A stretch of 51,236 bases of DNA, from contig JBBHKE010000173.1 of assembly GCA_037447655.1 (NCBI GenBank), forward strand, positions 83,654 through 134,889, given 5' to 3'. The notes under the pieces were generated by a model. It searched no databases. It was given only the letters and a program-made list of their open reading frames with translations, and had not been told where the DNA came from. A program made the translations under genes and the position numbers. Positions 1-10,527 of this stretch are shown here, one piece after another. The stretch's first letter is position 1; each line of letters begins with the position of its first letter. This stretch comes from Zygnema cylindricum (taxonomy: Eukaryota; Streptophyta; Zygnematophyceae; Zygnematales; Zygnemataceae).

Positions 1-480
1 GAGGAGAGAGAGAGAGAGGGAGGGAGGTGGGGAGTCATTGGGAAGGAGGTTTTTTTTTTTTGAGGGAGTGTGGGGGTTTTTTTTTGGTTTTGGTGAAAAT
101 TTTAAATGTGTGGGAAGGTTTAAATTTAATATTGAGGAAAATTTTTTGTTTGGGGGAGATTTTTATTGAAGGGGAGGGGGGGGGGGAAAAGGGGGGGGGG
201 GGGGGGGGGGGAAGTTATTTTTAGAGGGGGTTTATTTTTTAAAGGGAGTTATAATTTAAATTTGGAAGGGTGTGTAAATTTTAAAAGTGGTTTTGGTTTT
301 TTTTTGGGGGTGTGAGGGAGTTTTTTTTTTTTGGAGGAAGGGTTACTGAGGGGTGGAGGGAGGGAGAGAGAGAGAGAGGAGTAATAAAGCAAAGAAAAGA
401 AAAGTGCAAAAAGGATAGTTCATCAAAACCCCAATATACTAAATTTTACAGTGGATATATTCACAAACAAAGGCAAATTC
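1..480. repeat. G/T-rich low-complexity stretch with poly-G runs
   Basis: The + strand here is almost entirely G and T with few C, including uninterrupted G runs around 176-212 and several T runs. No credible coding region is seen; the open frames are by-products of the composition. It looks like decayed simple-sequence DNA with strong strand asymmetry. Confidence 0.7.
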
Positions 481-483
481 ATT

Positions 484-780
484 ATGAACTTACTCGCTCT
501 CCCTACCTTTCTCTCCTCTCCCACTCCGTCTCTCTGTCCCTCTCCTCCTCCCTCTCCCCCTCCCCCTTCCCCTCCCTCTCCCCCTCCCCCTTCTGCTGTG
601 TCCACTTTCGTGGATAAGGGGCCGGTGTCTCTAAGGCTATGGTAGACATTGTGTCATTTTCTCACCTCCCACTTTCTCCACTTCTCACCCCTCCTCGTCT
701 TCCTTTCTCTCTCCTTCTTTCCCTCTCTCTCTATTTTTCTCTCTGCCTCTCTCCCACTTCTTCTCTCCCTCACTCTCGCG
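484..780. repeat. (CCCTCT)n pyrimidine-rich tract
   Basis: The + strand is dominated by CT and CCCTCT units from about 495 to 600 and again from 660 to 775, broken by a short unique piece (600-655). It belongs to the same low-complexity class that recurs in introns across the window. No gene is supported in it. Confidence 0.7.
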
Positions 781-1081
781 TTTCAATTTTAAACAAATGT
801 AAATAGTAACACCGTAAGATTTTTGTTGGGTTTAAAAACGTTTTTGATTCAGATGTCGATTTCTGATGATTGAAATATTCCTTAGTTTAAATCGTAACTT
901 CTTTTTATATGCTTTTATTCCGTTCTGTTTTCTTTTCTTTGTTAACTTGAGGAGGCATTATGATTTCTGGAGGAAATGAATGTGACCTTGTTTTATTTTT
1001 TTTGGGGACAATTTTATTTTTTGCTTTTCCTTCGTTATGATTTAACTAATTGTAATCTTGATGGTATAAATTTGTGAACAG

Positions 1082-2035
1082 ATGGAGGGATATGATGCAT
1101 TCGAGGGAAGGAGACGTGACAAAGTGGATAAACAGATTGCCGGAAATGTGATGATGGGCTCAAAAAATTTGGACGATGGGCTTGATCGAAGTTGAAACAA
1201 AAAACGAAAAAAAAATGGAATGAATGGGATCCAACTGGAAAGAATGGAGATCGAGTCGATCATTTAATGTCTCTTTTGTTGGAAAAGGTAATTGACCGCG
1301 TTTTTTCCAAGTGTTGAAGTTTGGATTTCCTCACATTTACCTTATAGTGGTGTTTACTTTAGCTTTTTCCTCGATTATTCATATATACAAGTGTAGAGAG
1401 TTTATCCATACTTAGTTCTATTGTTAGTTTTATCCGTACAGTTTTCTGAACGTAGCGGTTTTATCGATGAAAATCTGATTTCTTTATATCAAAATGTATA
1501 AGTCCAGTATTAGCGACCTTTTATTGATTTGTTATGTTTCAGTTTTATAACATGGCCATTGGCCAGAAATTGTTGAATTGGGCTCCTACAAATATGTTTC
1601 CTAAAAGCACCTTCAATCAACTGGAGTTCTATGGCTTGTTTCATCATCTAAGGTCCTTTTTTTTTCTGAAATGTCCTCCTTAAATGCCAAACAACTTTGT
1701 TTTTTTCCTGTCTTCTGGATGTGATCAAAAAATTCTGTACTGCAGCTTTTCATTTTCAAGAGATGTTTGTAAGACCTGTGGTGTTAGGGACAGTGCACAT
1801 TGTATCTTTATTGTCTTTTGTGTTCATATAAAATCATCTTCAGATAAGGATAATGAATAGTGATGATGTTAAAAGCTACCAGCAAAAGAAATCCTCAGTT
1901 CTAAACAAAAAGTCAACTTTGCGCCAGGAAAATCGGCTGTTTCCACCCATGAAGGAAACGTGCAGTGAGTTAAGTGCGAAGTCCAGGAAAAGTATGACAA
2001 ATTATGTAGTGGAAATTACAGTTTCGCATAAATAG
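1082..2035 (+). pseudogene. possible decayed or partial gene of unknown function
   Basis: Three coding-looking segments join in phase. Segment 1082-1287 follows an acceptor-like GTGAACAG and ends GAAAAG|gtaatt. Segment 1543-1652 follows TATGTTTCAG and contains residues such as KLLNWAPTNMFPK. Segment 1746-1860 follows CTGCAG, contains CKTCG and ends in TAG. An alternative 3' segment, 1843-2035, opens after ATCTTCAG and ends at a stop. The first segment needs a single-base frame change near 1190, where a TGA interrupts the ATG-started frame and the following frame continues to the donor. The family is not recognised. The phase agreement is suggestive but could be chance, so this may be a pseudogene, a gene with an indel, or noise. 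The real 5' end is unknown. Confidence 0.3.
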
Positions 2036-2212
2036 AAATCTCGTTCGATTCTGAGCGAATTATTTAATGTAGGAAAAGTTGCGCACGGTTGGCGGATCGC
2101 ACTCTCCCTGCCTAATTTGTTTGTCTTTAGCTCCAAAGAATGTACAGCCCTGTAGATGATCGTCCAGTTTTCCGTACTTCTCTCGCAAACAACTGAACTA
2201 GTAAAGTACAGC

Positions 2213-2431
2213 ACACCGTGTCTTGCTATTAGTGTTAATAATTTTTTAGCCACTTAAAACATCATTTCTCCGTACACACTTGTCCGATTTTCACATGGAG
2301 ACCTCCATTAGGAAGGTGAGAATCTTTAATATTAATCGCAACCGTCAGATCCGTAATCCGACAAGCGTGTACGAAAAAAAAATGTTTTAAGTGGCAAAAA
2401 AAACATTAACACTAATGGCGATACACGGTCC
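2213..2431. mobile_element. MITE, TACACCG-ended family (copy A)
   Basis: The ends are imperfect inverted repeats: the left end reads ACACCGTGTCTTGCTATTAG and the right end, reverse-complemented, reads GGACCGTGTATCGCCATTAG. Both continue into TGTTAAT. The interior carries CGCAACCGTCAGAT, which is also found (as CGACGGTTGCG on the other strand) in the copy at 8087-8308. There is no coding capacity. It is a non-autonomous DNA element of a family seen repeatedly in this window. Confidence 0.75.
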
Positions 2432-2436
2432 ACTGT

Positions 2437-2948
2437 ACACCGCGAATCGTAATTAGAGTAATGAAAAAATTAGAGTACAAAAACTAAAAAAAAAAAATAG
2501 AGTAATTAACGCTAATTTATGTGATAGAGCTGTTTCAACTATGAAGTTTACTCTAATTTATTTAAGTACTCTAATTTGGCACGCTAATATCCTCTACTGT
2601 AAATAAGGTATTTGTACAGAATTTGGCAGGAGCGTACAGTTTATCGTCACTATGACGTTATGCACTACGCAGTTTGTTAAAACGGCAGGTTACATGATAA
2701 CGGCCTGTATTAAATCATTATTTGTACTTTTTTTGCTTAATAAAGTACAATTTTGGCGTCGGCGGAGGTTTCGTCGCATAATCCACACTATTTAAAATGA
2801 ACCTATATTAGAATTAAAAACGCTAATTAAACTTTACCTTAAATAGAATAATGAAAAAATTAGAATCATTTACTCTATTTCATGTGATAGAGTCGAAATT
2901 TCGAGCGACCGAATTAGAGTAATTTACTCTAATTACGATTCGCGGTGT
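2437..2948. mobile_element. MITE with perfect 24-bp inverted repeats (copy B)
   Basis: The first 24 bases (ACACCGCGAATCGTAATTAG and four more) are the exact reverse complement of the last 24. TA is present at both outer edges, consistent with a TA target duplication. The interior is AT-rich with repeated ATTAGAGTAAT motifs and has no ORF. The element starts only 5 bases after copy A ends. The perfect arms suggest it is young or still folding as a stem. Confidence 0.8.
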
Positions 2949-3100
2949 AGTGAACAAAAGACAGCAAACGGGCCCAAAGAACACGTAATCGGTACGGTAC
3001 ATACTCCGCCAGGCTGACATGAATAGCATACGACAGGGCGGCTTTCCATGCCCATCTGCACTAATGCAAACAGCTTTGTTTTCTGCCCGTGATTCGAACC

Positions 3101-3409
3101 CATAGCTCAAAAGTAGGTGAAAGTAGGCCCATACAATATGCCTATTGTATGCCAAAAAAATACAATATGATCTTAAGACCCTATTGTATTCGGACCTATT
3201 CGGACCAATGAATACATTCGGACCAATATTGGACCAATTAAAAACATTCGGACCAATATAAATTTAATTACACCGTCAGGTTCGGACGATCGGGACGGTC
3301 GCTGATCAAAGTAGCGATCTTAGAAGATCACATGAAAAGCCCATAACACAACTTACGATAAAGGCGCCGACCAAAGGCCTGCCATAAAAACGCCTACTTT
3401 TGAACTATG
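3101..3409. mobile_element. small inverted-repeat element
   Basis: The arms are CATAGCTCAAAAGTAGG at 3101-3117 and CCTACTTTTGAACTATG at 3393-3409, reverse complements with one mismatch. GATTCGAACC-type sequence lies just outside both arms. The interior contains the ATTCGGACCAAT repeats listed separately. It is probably a MITE of another family; no target duplication is clear. Confidence 0.5.
3184..3262. repeat. degenerate tandem ATTCGGACCAAT repeats
   Basis: ATTCGGACC(A/T) occurs about five times between 3186 and 3260 with short AT spacers (TTCGGACCTA, TTCGGACCAAT, ATATTGGACCAAT and others). It lies inside the inverted-repeat element at 3101-3409. Confidence 0.6.
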
Positions 3410-3971
3410 ATTCGAACCCTAATATTCAGAACATCCAAAAAAGTCAAGTTAAAGGAAACGAATCTGTAGCACGTGGCACGACGACCACTTCATTCAGTGG
3501 GAGGCCCAATGATAGTTTTTCCAGTACGACGTGGGCGTTCCCCAGAAGACCTTTTTCTGAGATCGCTTTCCAAATGGCACCGTACTGTACGGAACCTGCA
3601 AAATTATTGAGCAGGAAAATAGGGTAAACCGCCGGAGTGGGAAATAAAACGCAGGGAAAGGGAACGGTGCGTCGTGCGTTACAAAGTCCACGCTGACGTC
3701 AGAAGGGTCGAGCTCGCAACGGGATGACATGGAAATCAGCATGTGCCGACAAAAATTTGACAATCCCTGAATCCCTCCATGTTAAATTTGTGCCACCTAA
3801 AATGCCAGATTTGAAATTCCTAAATCATACACGGTATTTAGTGTTCGACACAGCAATTAAATTTAACTCTGTGGCGGTGTGTGTGGCCCAAGAACTCCCA
3901 CGATAGGTGGGCGTACGGCATAGAACAAGAATGTCCTAACTGTACTTTATGTTTTTCCTATTTTCATTTAT

Positions 3972-4410
3972 AAATCCGTACAGCGTATCGTTTGCAGAAT
4001 TGTTTAATCGCGACCGTACGAGTTAAGGCGCGTACGGAAATGAGGGAGCTATCATCCAAAAAAAAATCACTACGTTACTGTGACCCGTACTTCCATCATA
4101 GAAATACCGTACAGCGTCAGCACTAAAAACAAAAAAACACCAGCCACCGACCACCCGTCATGTCCGTACCATCACACCGACATGCGACATGCATATGTCC
4201 TCACTTTGACTTCCAATCCGTACCATTTCACACTCTTCCGTACATACATTTCCTCCCGCACGTGTGAACGACGACTCCACATCGGCGATATTCCTTCTGA
4301 TTGGCTCCACAAAAATAGGAACCCTAAAAAAACATCCCCACGACGATACCCAAACCGACAAGTTCGTCCCTCCCTCAGGTAACACCTCTTCGCCGACATT
4401 CCGTACATGT
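3972..4410 (+). promoter_or_regulatory. cluster of CCGTAC/GTACGG motifs upstream of the PLAC8 gene
   Basis: About ten copies of CCGTAC or its complement lie in 440 bases (for example near 3979, 4013, 4030, 4086, 4109, 4164, 4218, 4240 and 4399), mostly as TCCGTAC. Further copies lie near 3590 and 3914. GTAC is the core of sites bound by plant SBP/SPL proteins and of algal copper-response elements. The cluster ends about 250 bases before the PLAC8 start codon, so it sits in the presumed promoter. A regulatory role is inferred, not shown. Confidence 0.5.
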
Positions 4411-4661
4411 CACTCTGCGGTCCAATCCCAACCCATTCCCTCCTTCAAAATCGTCTCCCTCTCTCTCTCTCTCCCTACCTCCACCCCCCCAAGCGAACCC
4501 AAAAGCCTTCTATCCCTGCTACCCACGTTTCCATCTCCGCACTCCCTCACTCGCACAACCGCACTAGAAGAAAAGAAGAAAAGCGAAGAGAAGAAAAGAG
4601 GGGAGAGAGAGAGAAAGAGAGAAAGAGAGAGAGAGAGAGGAAGCAGGGCAGCGTGTGCACC

Positions 4662-5738
4662 ATGGCCTCCCCCAGCTCCCTCCCTCTCAGTAACTACCCC
4701 CCCCAGACGCAGGCGTGGACCACGCGGCCCAATGGGATGTGGACCACGGGACTGCTGGGATGTCTGGAGGACTACGACTCCTGTAAGACTCTCTCTCCCT
4801 CCCTCTCCCTCTCTGCCTCTGCCTCTCTGCCTCTCTCTCTCTGCCTCTCCCTCTCCGCCTCTACCTCTCTGCCTCTCTCTCTCCCTCTCCCTCCCTCCCT
4901 CTCCCTCTCTCCCTCTCCCTCTCTGCCTCTCCCTCTCTGCCTCTACCTCTCTGCCCTGCCTCCCTCTCTGCCTCTGCCTCTCCCTCTCTGCCTCTGCCTC
5001 TCCTCTCTGCCTCTTCCTCTCTGCCTCTCCCTCTCCCTCCTCTTCTTCGTCTCTCTCCTCTTCTCCCTCTCCCCTCTCCCCCTTCCTCTCCCTCCTCTTC
5101 TCCTTCTCCCTCTCTCTCCCTCTCCCTCTCCCCCTTCCTCTCCCTCTTCTCCTTCTCCCTCCTCTTCTCCCTCTCCCTCTCCCCCTTCCTCTCCCTCCTC
5201 TTCTCCTTCTCCCTCCTCTTCTCCCTCTCCCTCTCCCCTCTCCCACTCCCTCTCCCTCTTCTCCCGTCTCCCTCCCCCCTCTCGCTATCCTTCTCCATTT
5301 CCCGCACACACACAATACGCCTTGTTTCTCTCCTTCTCCCTCTCTCTCTCTCTCCCTCTCTCCTCTCCAAATACCCCTGTTTTTCTTCCCCTCTAACTAT
5401 CGCCCCCATTCTGCAATCCCTCTCCTCTTATTCCTCTTCCCTCTCCTTCTCTCTTCCTCACACGCTTTATCTCCCTTTTCTTCTCCTCTCTCTATCCTCA
5501 CTCCCTTACTGCCCTCACCCATATCTCTCCCTCCCATTTACCCATATCCTCCGCTGGCACTCCTCCCTCTCCCCCTCCCTCCGCTCCCTCCACCTCCCCT
5601 CCCTCCCTTTCCCCCCCTCTCCTTATAGTCCCTCTCTCCCTCTCTCTCCTTCCACATGGAACCTCTCACCCTGACTGCCACAAGCCTCTCTCCTCTCTCT
5701 CTCCCCTCTCTCTCTCCCCTTTCTCTCCCTTAACCCCT

Positions 5739-5783
<45 letters not shown>

Positions 5784-6782
5784 AGGCTGCTGCACTCTCT
5801 TCTGCCCCTGCGTGGTCGTCGGCCAAAACATCGAAATCATCAGCGACGGCATGACAGGTCAGCACTGCCACGTGGCACAGCCTCCGCATTTTCCTGGATC
5901 CGTCATGTGATCATGCGGTCGGATTCCTAGTGATATCCGTACTGACACGTGGCAGGGTGACGTGTTTTTTGGCAGGTTGTGGGACAGGTGGCGTGCTGTG
6001 GTATCTGCTGCAGGAGTTTTCCATGCTCGGATGTCTTTACACGTGCCTGTACCGTACACAGTTACGTCACAAGTACCTGCTGCCAGCTCAGCCTTGTCCG
6101 GATCTGTGCCTCCATTTCTTCTGCTGGAGCTGCTCGGTCTGCCAGGAGACGCGGGAGCTCAAGAATCGAGGATGGGATCCGTCCATCAGTACGTGGACCA
6201 ATCAGCGCGCAGCTTTAGGGTTTCTAAAGTTTTTTTTCGTCTGTTTTTTTCTTTTTTTTTTGGTTTTGTACTTTTGTTTGTCGGAGTCAAAAAATTATCT
6301 GCGGGCGACTGCGACAGTTTGTCACAGGAATGCGTGAAAGTTTAGCGGATGAGTGAACCGGAAACTGGAGCTGGTTAGAGTTAACGGAGTGCACACACCC
6401 TAAAAAACCCTAAAATTGTTTAGAACCGTCGAGGTTTTGTCTCGGTGACCTCGCACGCTAACTGAGAGGAAACTGGGAATGGGAACTGCGAAGTTGACTT
6501 GTGCATAGAATCTGTTTAGAGTCGTATGTAGCTGCGAGTGAGCTGGGAAACGGAGTTGTGAAATGGACAGTTCAACTACGTTTTCAACGGTTCAAACATA
6601 GAAATTGTTTCGACTTTTGCGCATTTCATTTCGTAAATCTGTACGTCCCGTATTTTTTATTTCGAAATGTCACTAAACACGTGTTTTTTGTCGGATGTGC
6701 AGCGTACAATGCCAACGTGGCGCTCTTCCAGAAGATGACAAGGTCGCAGGCGCCGCCGCCTTTGGAAATGTACCGCCGATAA
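4662..6782 (+). CDS. PLAC8-domain (cell number regulator / plant cadmium resistance type) protein
   Basis: The four coding exons are 4662-4782, 5786-5857, 5976-6188 and 6703-6782, giving 161 aa; all introns are GT-AG and phases agree. The Cys-rich PLAC8 domain is complete. CCCTLFCPC at residues 41-49 is the CCxxxxCPC signature. A Gly- and Cys-rich hydrophobic segment spans about 69-90, and FCWSCSVCQETREL at about 113-126 is the second signature. NRGWDPSI and a short polar tail follow. Plant PLAC8 proteins are small plasma-membrane proteins linked to divalent-metal (Cd, Zn, Ca) transport and organ-size control; which role applies here cannot be told. The length is typical. The start is the first ATG of the open exon, in context CACCATGG. 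Intron 1 is almost pure pyrimidine and ends in a long C run. The upstream CCGTAC cluster hints at metal or SBP-type control. Confidence 0.9.
4788..5785 (+). repeat. polypyrimidine intron of the PLAC8 gene
   Basis: Nearly all of intron 1 (4783-5785) is C and T on the sense strand: (CCCTCT)n and (CTCTGC)n variants, then an uninterrupted run of about 40 C just before the AG acceptor. The only mixed sequence is around 5300-5320 and 5640-5690. Long translated open frames on both strands are artefacts of this repeat (Ser/Leu/Pro or Glu/Arg/Gly). Confidence 0.9.
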
Positions 6783-7656
6783 GGCGGCAGAAAAATATCG
6801 TCGCCGTTAGACGGAAGTTAAGGCGTACTTTTTTGAGACGGAAAAACTTTCGTATAGTCACCATGTTGTTTTGACCAATCATAAGATGTCACGTGCCAGT
6901 TTAGAATGGAATCGCTACCGATGTAAATCTGAACCGTAGATACAAATAGTGTTTGTGTATGTAAGCAATTTAGCCAACTGTATAAAAGTTGAATGTAGTT
7001 CGTTTAGGTGTTTGGAAGCGAAGAAAGCGGCTTTGTAATTCGAATGTGTAATATAAAGGATCATCGTTGAACAAAATGTTTGCTTCATTTGAAATGTTTG
7101 ATCCCATTATGAGTCAAATGAAAGGTAATTCGAATTTATATTTGTATTATTACGGATAGTGGGATGGAAGAAGAGGTAAAATTGCTGGATGATATGGAAT
7201 TGAATTGATTGCTTACTGTATATTGTTTCATTTGCTATAACGTTTGTTTCTCTTAAGCGTTTCACGAAATAAGCGAAAGAAAAATCAATGAATTGTTCGA
7301 AACAATGGAGGAAGAGTGATGGATTTTATTATTTTAACCTAACTGCCAATGTTAATCATCATTAGCTTAATTCCAACATCAAGCTTGAGTCAAAATTAGT
7401 GTGGTCCATACCAATATATAACAATTTCAAAATAAAACAGAGCACCTTAAATTTGCAAAAGTCCACAAGGTTGTGAAAAGCTCATCAACAGCATCATAAC
7501 TGAAATCAAGAGCCAGGTTTTATTTTCCTTTTAACCTAAATATTGAGGGTGTGATTGGGTTTTAAAAATTTGTTAGATCTTCCACACTCTCACATCGTTG
7601 CTTTCAAGCATTAATCTGACTATAAACTGAAAATTGTATGTTAGCTCATGTAAAGG
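6783..7656. other. PLAC8 3' flank and intergenic DNA
   Basis: No gene is supported. It holds the presumed PLAC8 3' UTR (AT-rich from about 6920, with AATATAAAGG near 7050) and then AT-rich unique sequence. No clear repeat or RNA gene is seen. Confidence 0.5.
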
Positions 7657-7871
7657 TACACAATGGATCGCTATTTGCGTTAGGCCCCTCGTTTTAAAAT
7701 AGTGTTAGTAATACTTTTTTTTTATTCTCGTAACGGTAATTTGTTAAGCGGCCCACAATCATCCACAACATTAAAGCCTGAAATCAAATTATTAACACTA
7801 AAACTGTCCCCGTACTGATTATCTCGTAATGCCTAATTTATCCTTACAGCTAATAGCGATTCACAAGTCTA
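7657..7871. mobile_element. MITE, TACACCG-ended family (copy D, diverged)
   Basis: The left end TACACAATGGATCGCTATTT pairs imperfectly with the right end GCTAATAGCGATTCACAAGT. The interior contains GCGGCCCACAATCATC, related to GGCCCACAATAAGCG in the copy at 33651. There is no coding capacity. Confidence 0.55.
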
Positions 7872-7875
7872 GCAC

Positions 7876-8085
7876 TACACCGTGTACCATTATTAGCGTC
7901 AAGCAGTTATTACCTTGGTGTTATTAATTCTAATGCAATGCCGAATGACTTCGCTAGTATTGATCATTTATAAGAATTTTATGTCAAGAAAAAAAAAAGT
8001 GTTATTGACACTATTTTAATTTCAAAGGGTAAATTTTAGGGTCACCAATATAGTCCAATTGATGCTAATAATGATACATGGTGTA
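7876..8085. mobile_element. MITE, TACACCG-ended family (copy E)
   Basis: The left end TACACCGTGTACCATTATTA and the right end (reverse complement TACACCATGTATCATTATTA) form long inverted repeats. TA lies at both edges. It begins 4 bases after copy D and ends 1 base before copy F. Confidence 0.75.
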
Positions 8086-8086
8086 G

Positions 8087-8308
8087 TACACCATATATGG
8101 CTAGGAGCGCCAATGTTTATTCTGACACACTAATCATATTTTCTCCTTGCACGTTGGTTGGGTAATTAATCCGACGGTTGCGATGGAAAGATAAGGATCT
8201 TACCTTTCGATTGACGGTCTCCAAACTGTAATAGGAGCACATGTGCACGGAGAAAAGTTGATTAAAGGGGTAGAAAAAAAATTGACGCTAATAATGATAC
8301 ACATTGTA
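8087..8308. mobile_element. MITE, TACACCG-ended family (copy F, diverged)
   Basis: It begins TACACCATATATGG immediately after copy E and ends ATAATGATACACATTGTA. Internal TTCTCCTTGCACG and CGACGGTTGCGATGG match the interior of copy A on the opposite strand. The outer part of the left arm is more decayed. Confidence 0.6.
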
Positions 8309-9000
8309 GTGATTTACTCCTAGCTCACGATATTACAGATCGGCCGATAGTGATTCACGGTAATTGGTGACTTTTAATGTAATTTAAAGGGCACTCCTGT
8401 AATTGGGGTATGTTGCAAATTAGAGAATCACATTACATTTAGGAAAAAAAACTTCTGATTGACCTCGCGTTTGTATGAAAATGTATAGCCTTACTGAATA
8501 ATTGGTGTTTCGAGGAATAACCGTACTATCATAAGATTACGAACATTACTTTACTGGTATTGCAGTACCTCCAATTTGTGACTAATAATTACCCTATTAG
8601 ACCAACATATGTGTAATCAGTGTGCACAGGTTTGGACTCTCGTGTGCCCTAACTAATGTAGACTATAGTTGATTCTACCACACCTTACAATAATGCACAG
8701 GCAATAATGTAGTCGTTGATCTGAGAGCGATTCTTGTTTAGAAAGTTAGAACCCTCAATAGGAATTAAGAAACATTGTGTATCGAAGGTTAGTTCCACCA
8801 CATTTTAGGACACAAAGTCCATTTCACTTTTCGGTTTTTTCACTATGAATTCGTTCCTGGTTAGAGAGGATTTGCATTGATTCAAGTGAATTGACTTAAT
8901 TCCCAATGTTAAGCGCACCCTAAATTTGTGCAACGACTGGTGACTATTTTGACTCTCTTTACTATGGGCTAGCATTGACTTCTCAAAACCCTATTCCTTG
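8309..9000. other. AT-rich intergenic DNA
   Basis: No gene is supported. A lone MITE-end-like piece (GATAGTGATTCACGGTAA near 8345) and scattered TTAGTTCCACCACA-like phrases suggest older decayed elements. Nothing else is identifiable. Confidence 0.5.
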
Positions 9001-9320
9001 TTGCTCTCCACTTTTCACCTCCTTCCACAATACTCTCCACTACCCTTCCCCTTTCCTCTCTCCCTCCCATTTTCATCCCCTCTCCCTTCCTCCCTTTCAA
9101 TTTATCTCTGCTTCCCTCTCTCTCCCCCTCTCCCAGCATAAACGATAGCGTAATGTGATAATCATATTGGACCTCTCTCCTCTGTTGTTAGGACTCGATC
9201 CTCATCCAAGGAAGAGAAAGAGGGGGGAGGGGGGGGGGGGGGGGGGGGGGAGAGAAGGAGATACTCGACCATGGAAGAGAGAAGAAAGGGGTAAGGAGAG
9301 GAGGATCCAGTAGCAACGAT
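9000..9320. repeat. CT-rich tract followed by poly-G / purine tract
   Basis: The + strand is pyrimidine-rich at 9000-9135, then purine-rich with a G run at 9222-9250 and GAAGGAG-type sequence to about 9320. Apparent open frames here are composition-driven. Confidence 0.6.
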
Positions 9321-9714
9321 GAAAGAGGAACGGCAAAGTGGAAGGCAAAAGGATAATGGCAATGGTTTAAGAACACAAGAAGAGAAGAAAGAAAGTAGGA
9401 GAGAAATGATCGGACGGAATAAGACGAGAGAAGGAAGAGCGAAGGGCAGTGAAGTAAGCATAAGGGAACAAGGTGATGTTATGATCGCTAAAAGTACTCA
9501 CAGATTACAAATCATTCCCAGCGGAAGCATAATCACATTCTTACAAATACAAAGAACACTCACAGTTCACAATAAATCATATCGGCCAAATATGAAAACA
9601 TTGAGCCGAAGCTTTCTGATTACAATGGTTCGACTCTTGTTCTGCTATCTGTCACACTTAAAGAAAGACTTCTCTTCTCTTTTGAATTTCAAAGTATCCG
9701 TCATCATTGCCAAT

Positions 9715-10064
9715 CTGCGGCCTGCCCCCCTGAGGGGCAGCCGAGAGCACAGATTAAAGGACTCCTGTCAACAAAGTTTGAAGTCGTTCCTCCGACAAGA
9801 ACACTCCTGAACCTCCTTCTACCTTCTGCTACCTTCTGCTGTACAGACGAATCTGTGAGGAAAGTCTCTTCTTCCTCAAATTGAGCAGCACTAAAGCTTG
9901 ACTCGGTCCTGGAGTGTCAGACTGCGGAGCTGCAGAATGCGGCATCGCGATGCAGACTGTGGAACTGCAACCTTTTTCTTCTTTCCTCCCATGGCAACAA
10001 CACTCGCCACTGCTGAACACGAACAGAATGCTTACTGAGAGCTTCTACCTACCACGATACCACT
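9715..10064 (-). mobile_element. LTR-retrotransposon leader relic (minus copy)
   Basis: Read on the minus strand, TGGTATCGTGGT (10051-10062, resembling a tRNA-Met primer binding site) follows TTTTATAACA, an LTR-like 3' end whose LTR would begin at 10065 on the + strand. A leader, an ATG at 9992 (MGGKKKK) and a Gln/Glu-rich reading frame come next. The stretch is similar, in inverted orientation, to 10940-11215. The frame is broken by a roughly 34-base insertion. The LTR's far end was not found, so the element is truncated. Confidence 0.5.
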
Positions 10065-10305
10065 TGTTATAAAAATTATCAAATCAATCACTGGAATTTG
10101 GAACGATGGGGTTCACAGTACCGGAAGAAGGGGTGCTCTGAGAAGAGCTCACTCGGTTATCTTTATTATCTTTTAAATACTAGATTATGAATTCATACGT
10201 TAATTTTCTTCTTTGCTCTCAAAATTTCCTTGGAATGGACAAGTTTATCCGACAAGGCATTTAGAAATCCGGTAACTTTATCCGCCTCAATGACAATACG
10301 TCTGG

Positions 10306-10527
10306 TACACCGTGAATCGCTATTAGCGTTCATAACGCTATTTTGGGTCCCCCAAATTTTGACCAGAATTCTCAAGTAGAATTATTAATTCTATTTTGAA
10401 AAACCCCAAATTCCCAATTAGAGTCAATGATTTCCTTGAAAATCACCAAATTCCCAATTTGTGTTAATAACGCTAATTGTTTTTTAACCCTAACTATTTC
10501 ATAACGCTAATAGCGATTCACGGTATA
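10306..10527. mobile_element. MITE, TACACCG-ended family (copy C, best defined)
   Basis: The left end is TACACCGTGAATCGCTATTA and the right end, reverse-complemented, is TATACCGTGAATCGCTATTA. Both run on into GCGTT. The edges are TA. The interior is AT-rich with CCCAAATTCCCAATT repeated twice. There is no ORF. This 222-bp copy can serve as the reference for the family. Confidence 0.85.

Noticed and set aside
4264-5628. Very long open frames on both strands (Ser/Leu/Pro-rich or Glu/Arg/Gly-rich)
   Set aside because: They run through the CT repeat that forms PLAC8 intron 1; a six-base repeat stays open in all frames. The real gene is shown by the spliced PLAC8 domain.
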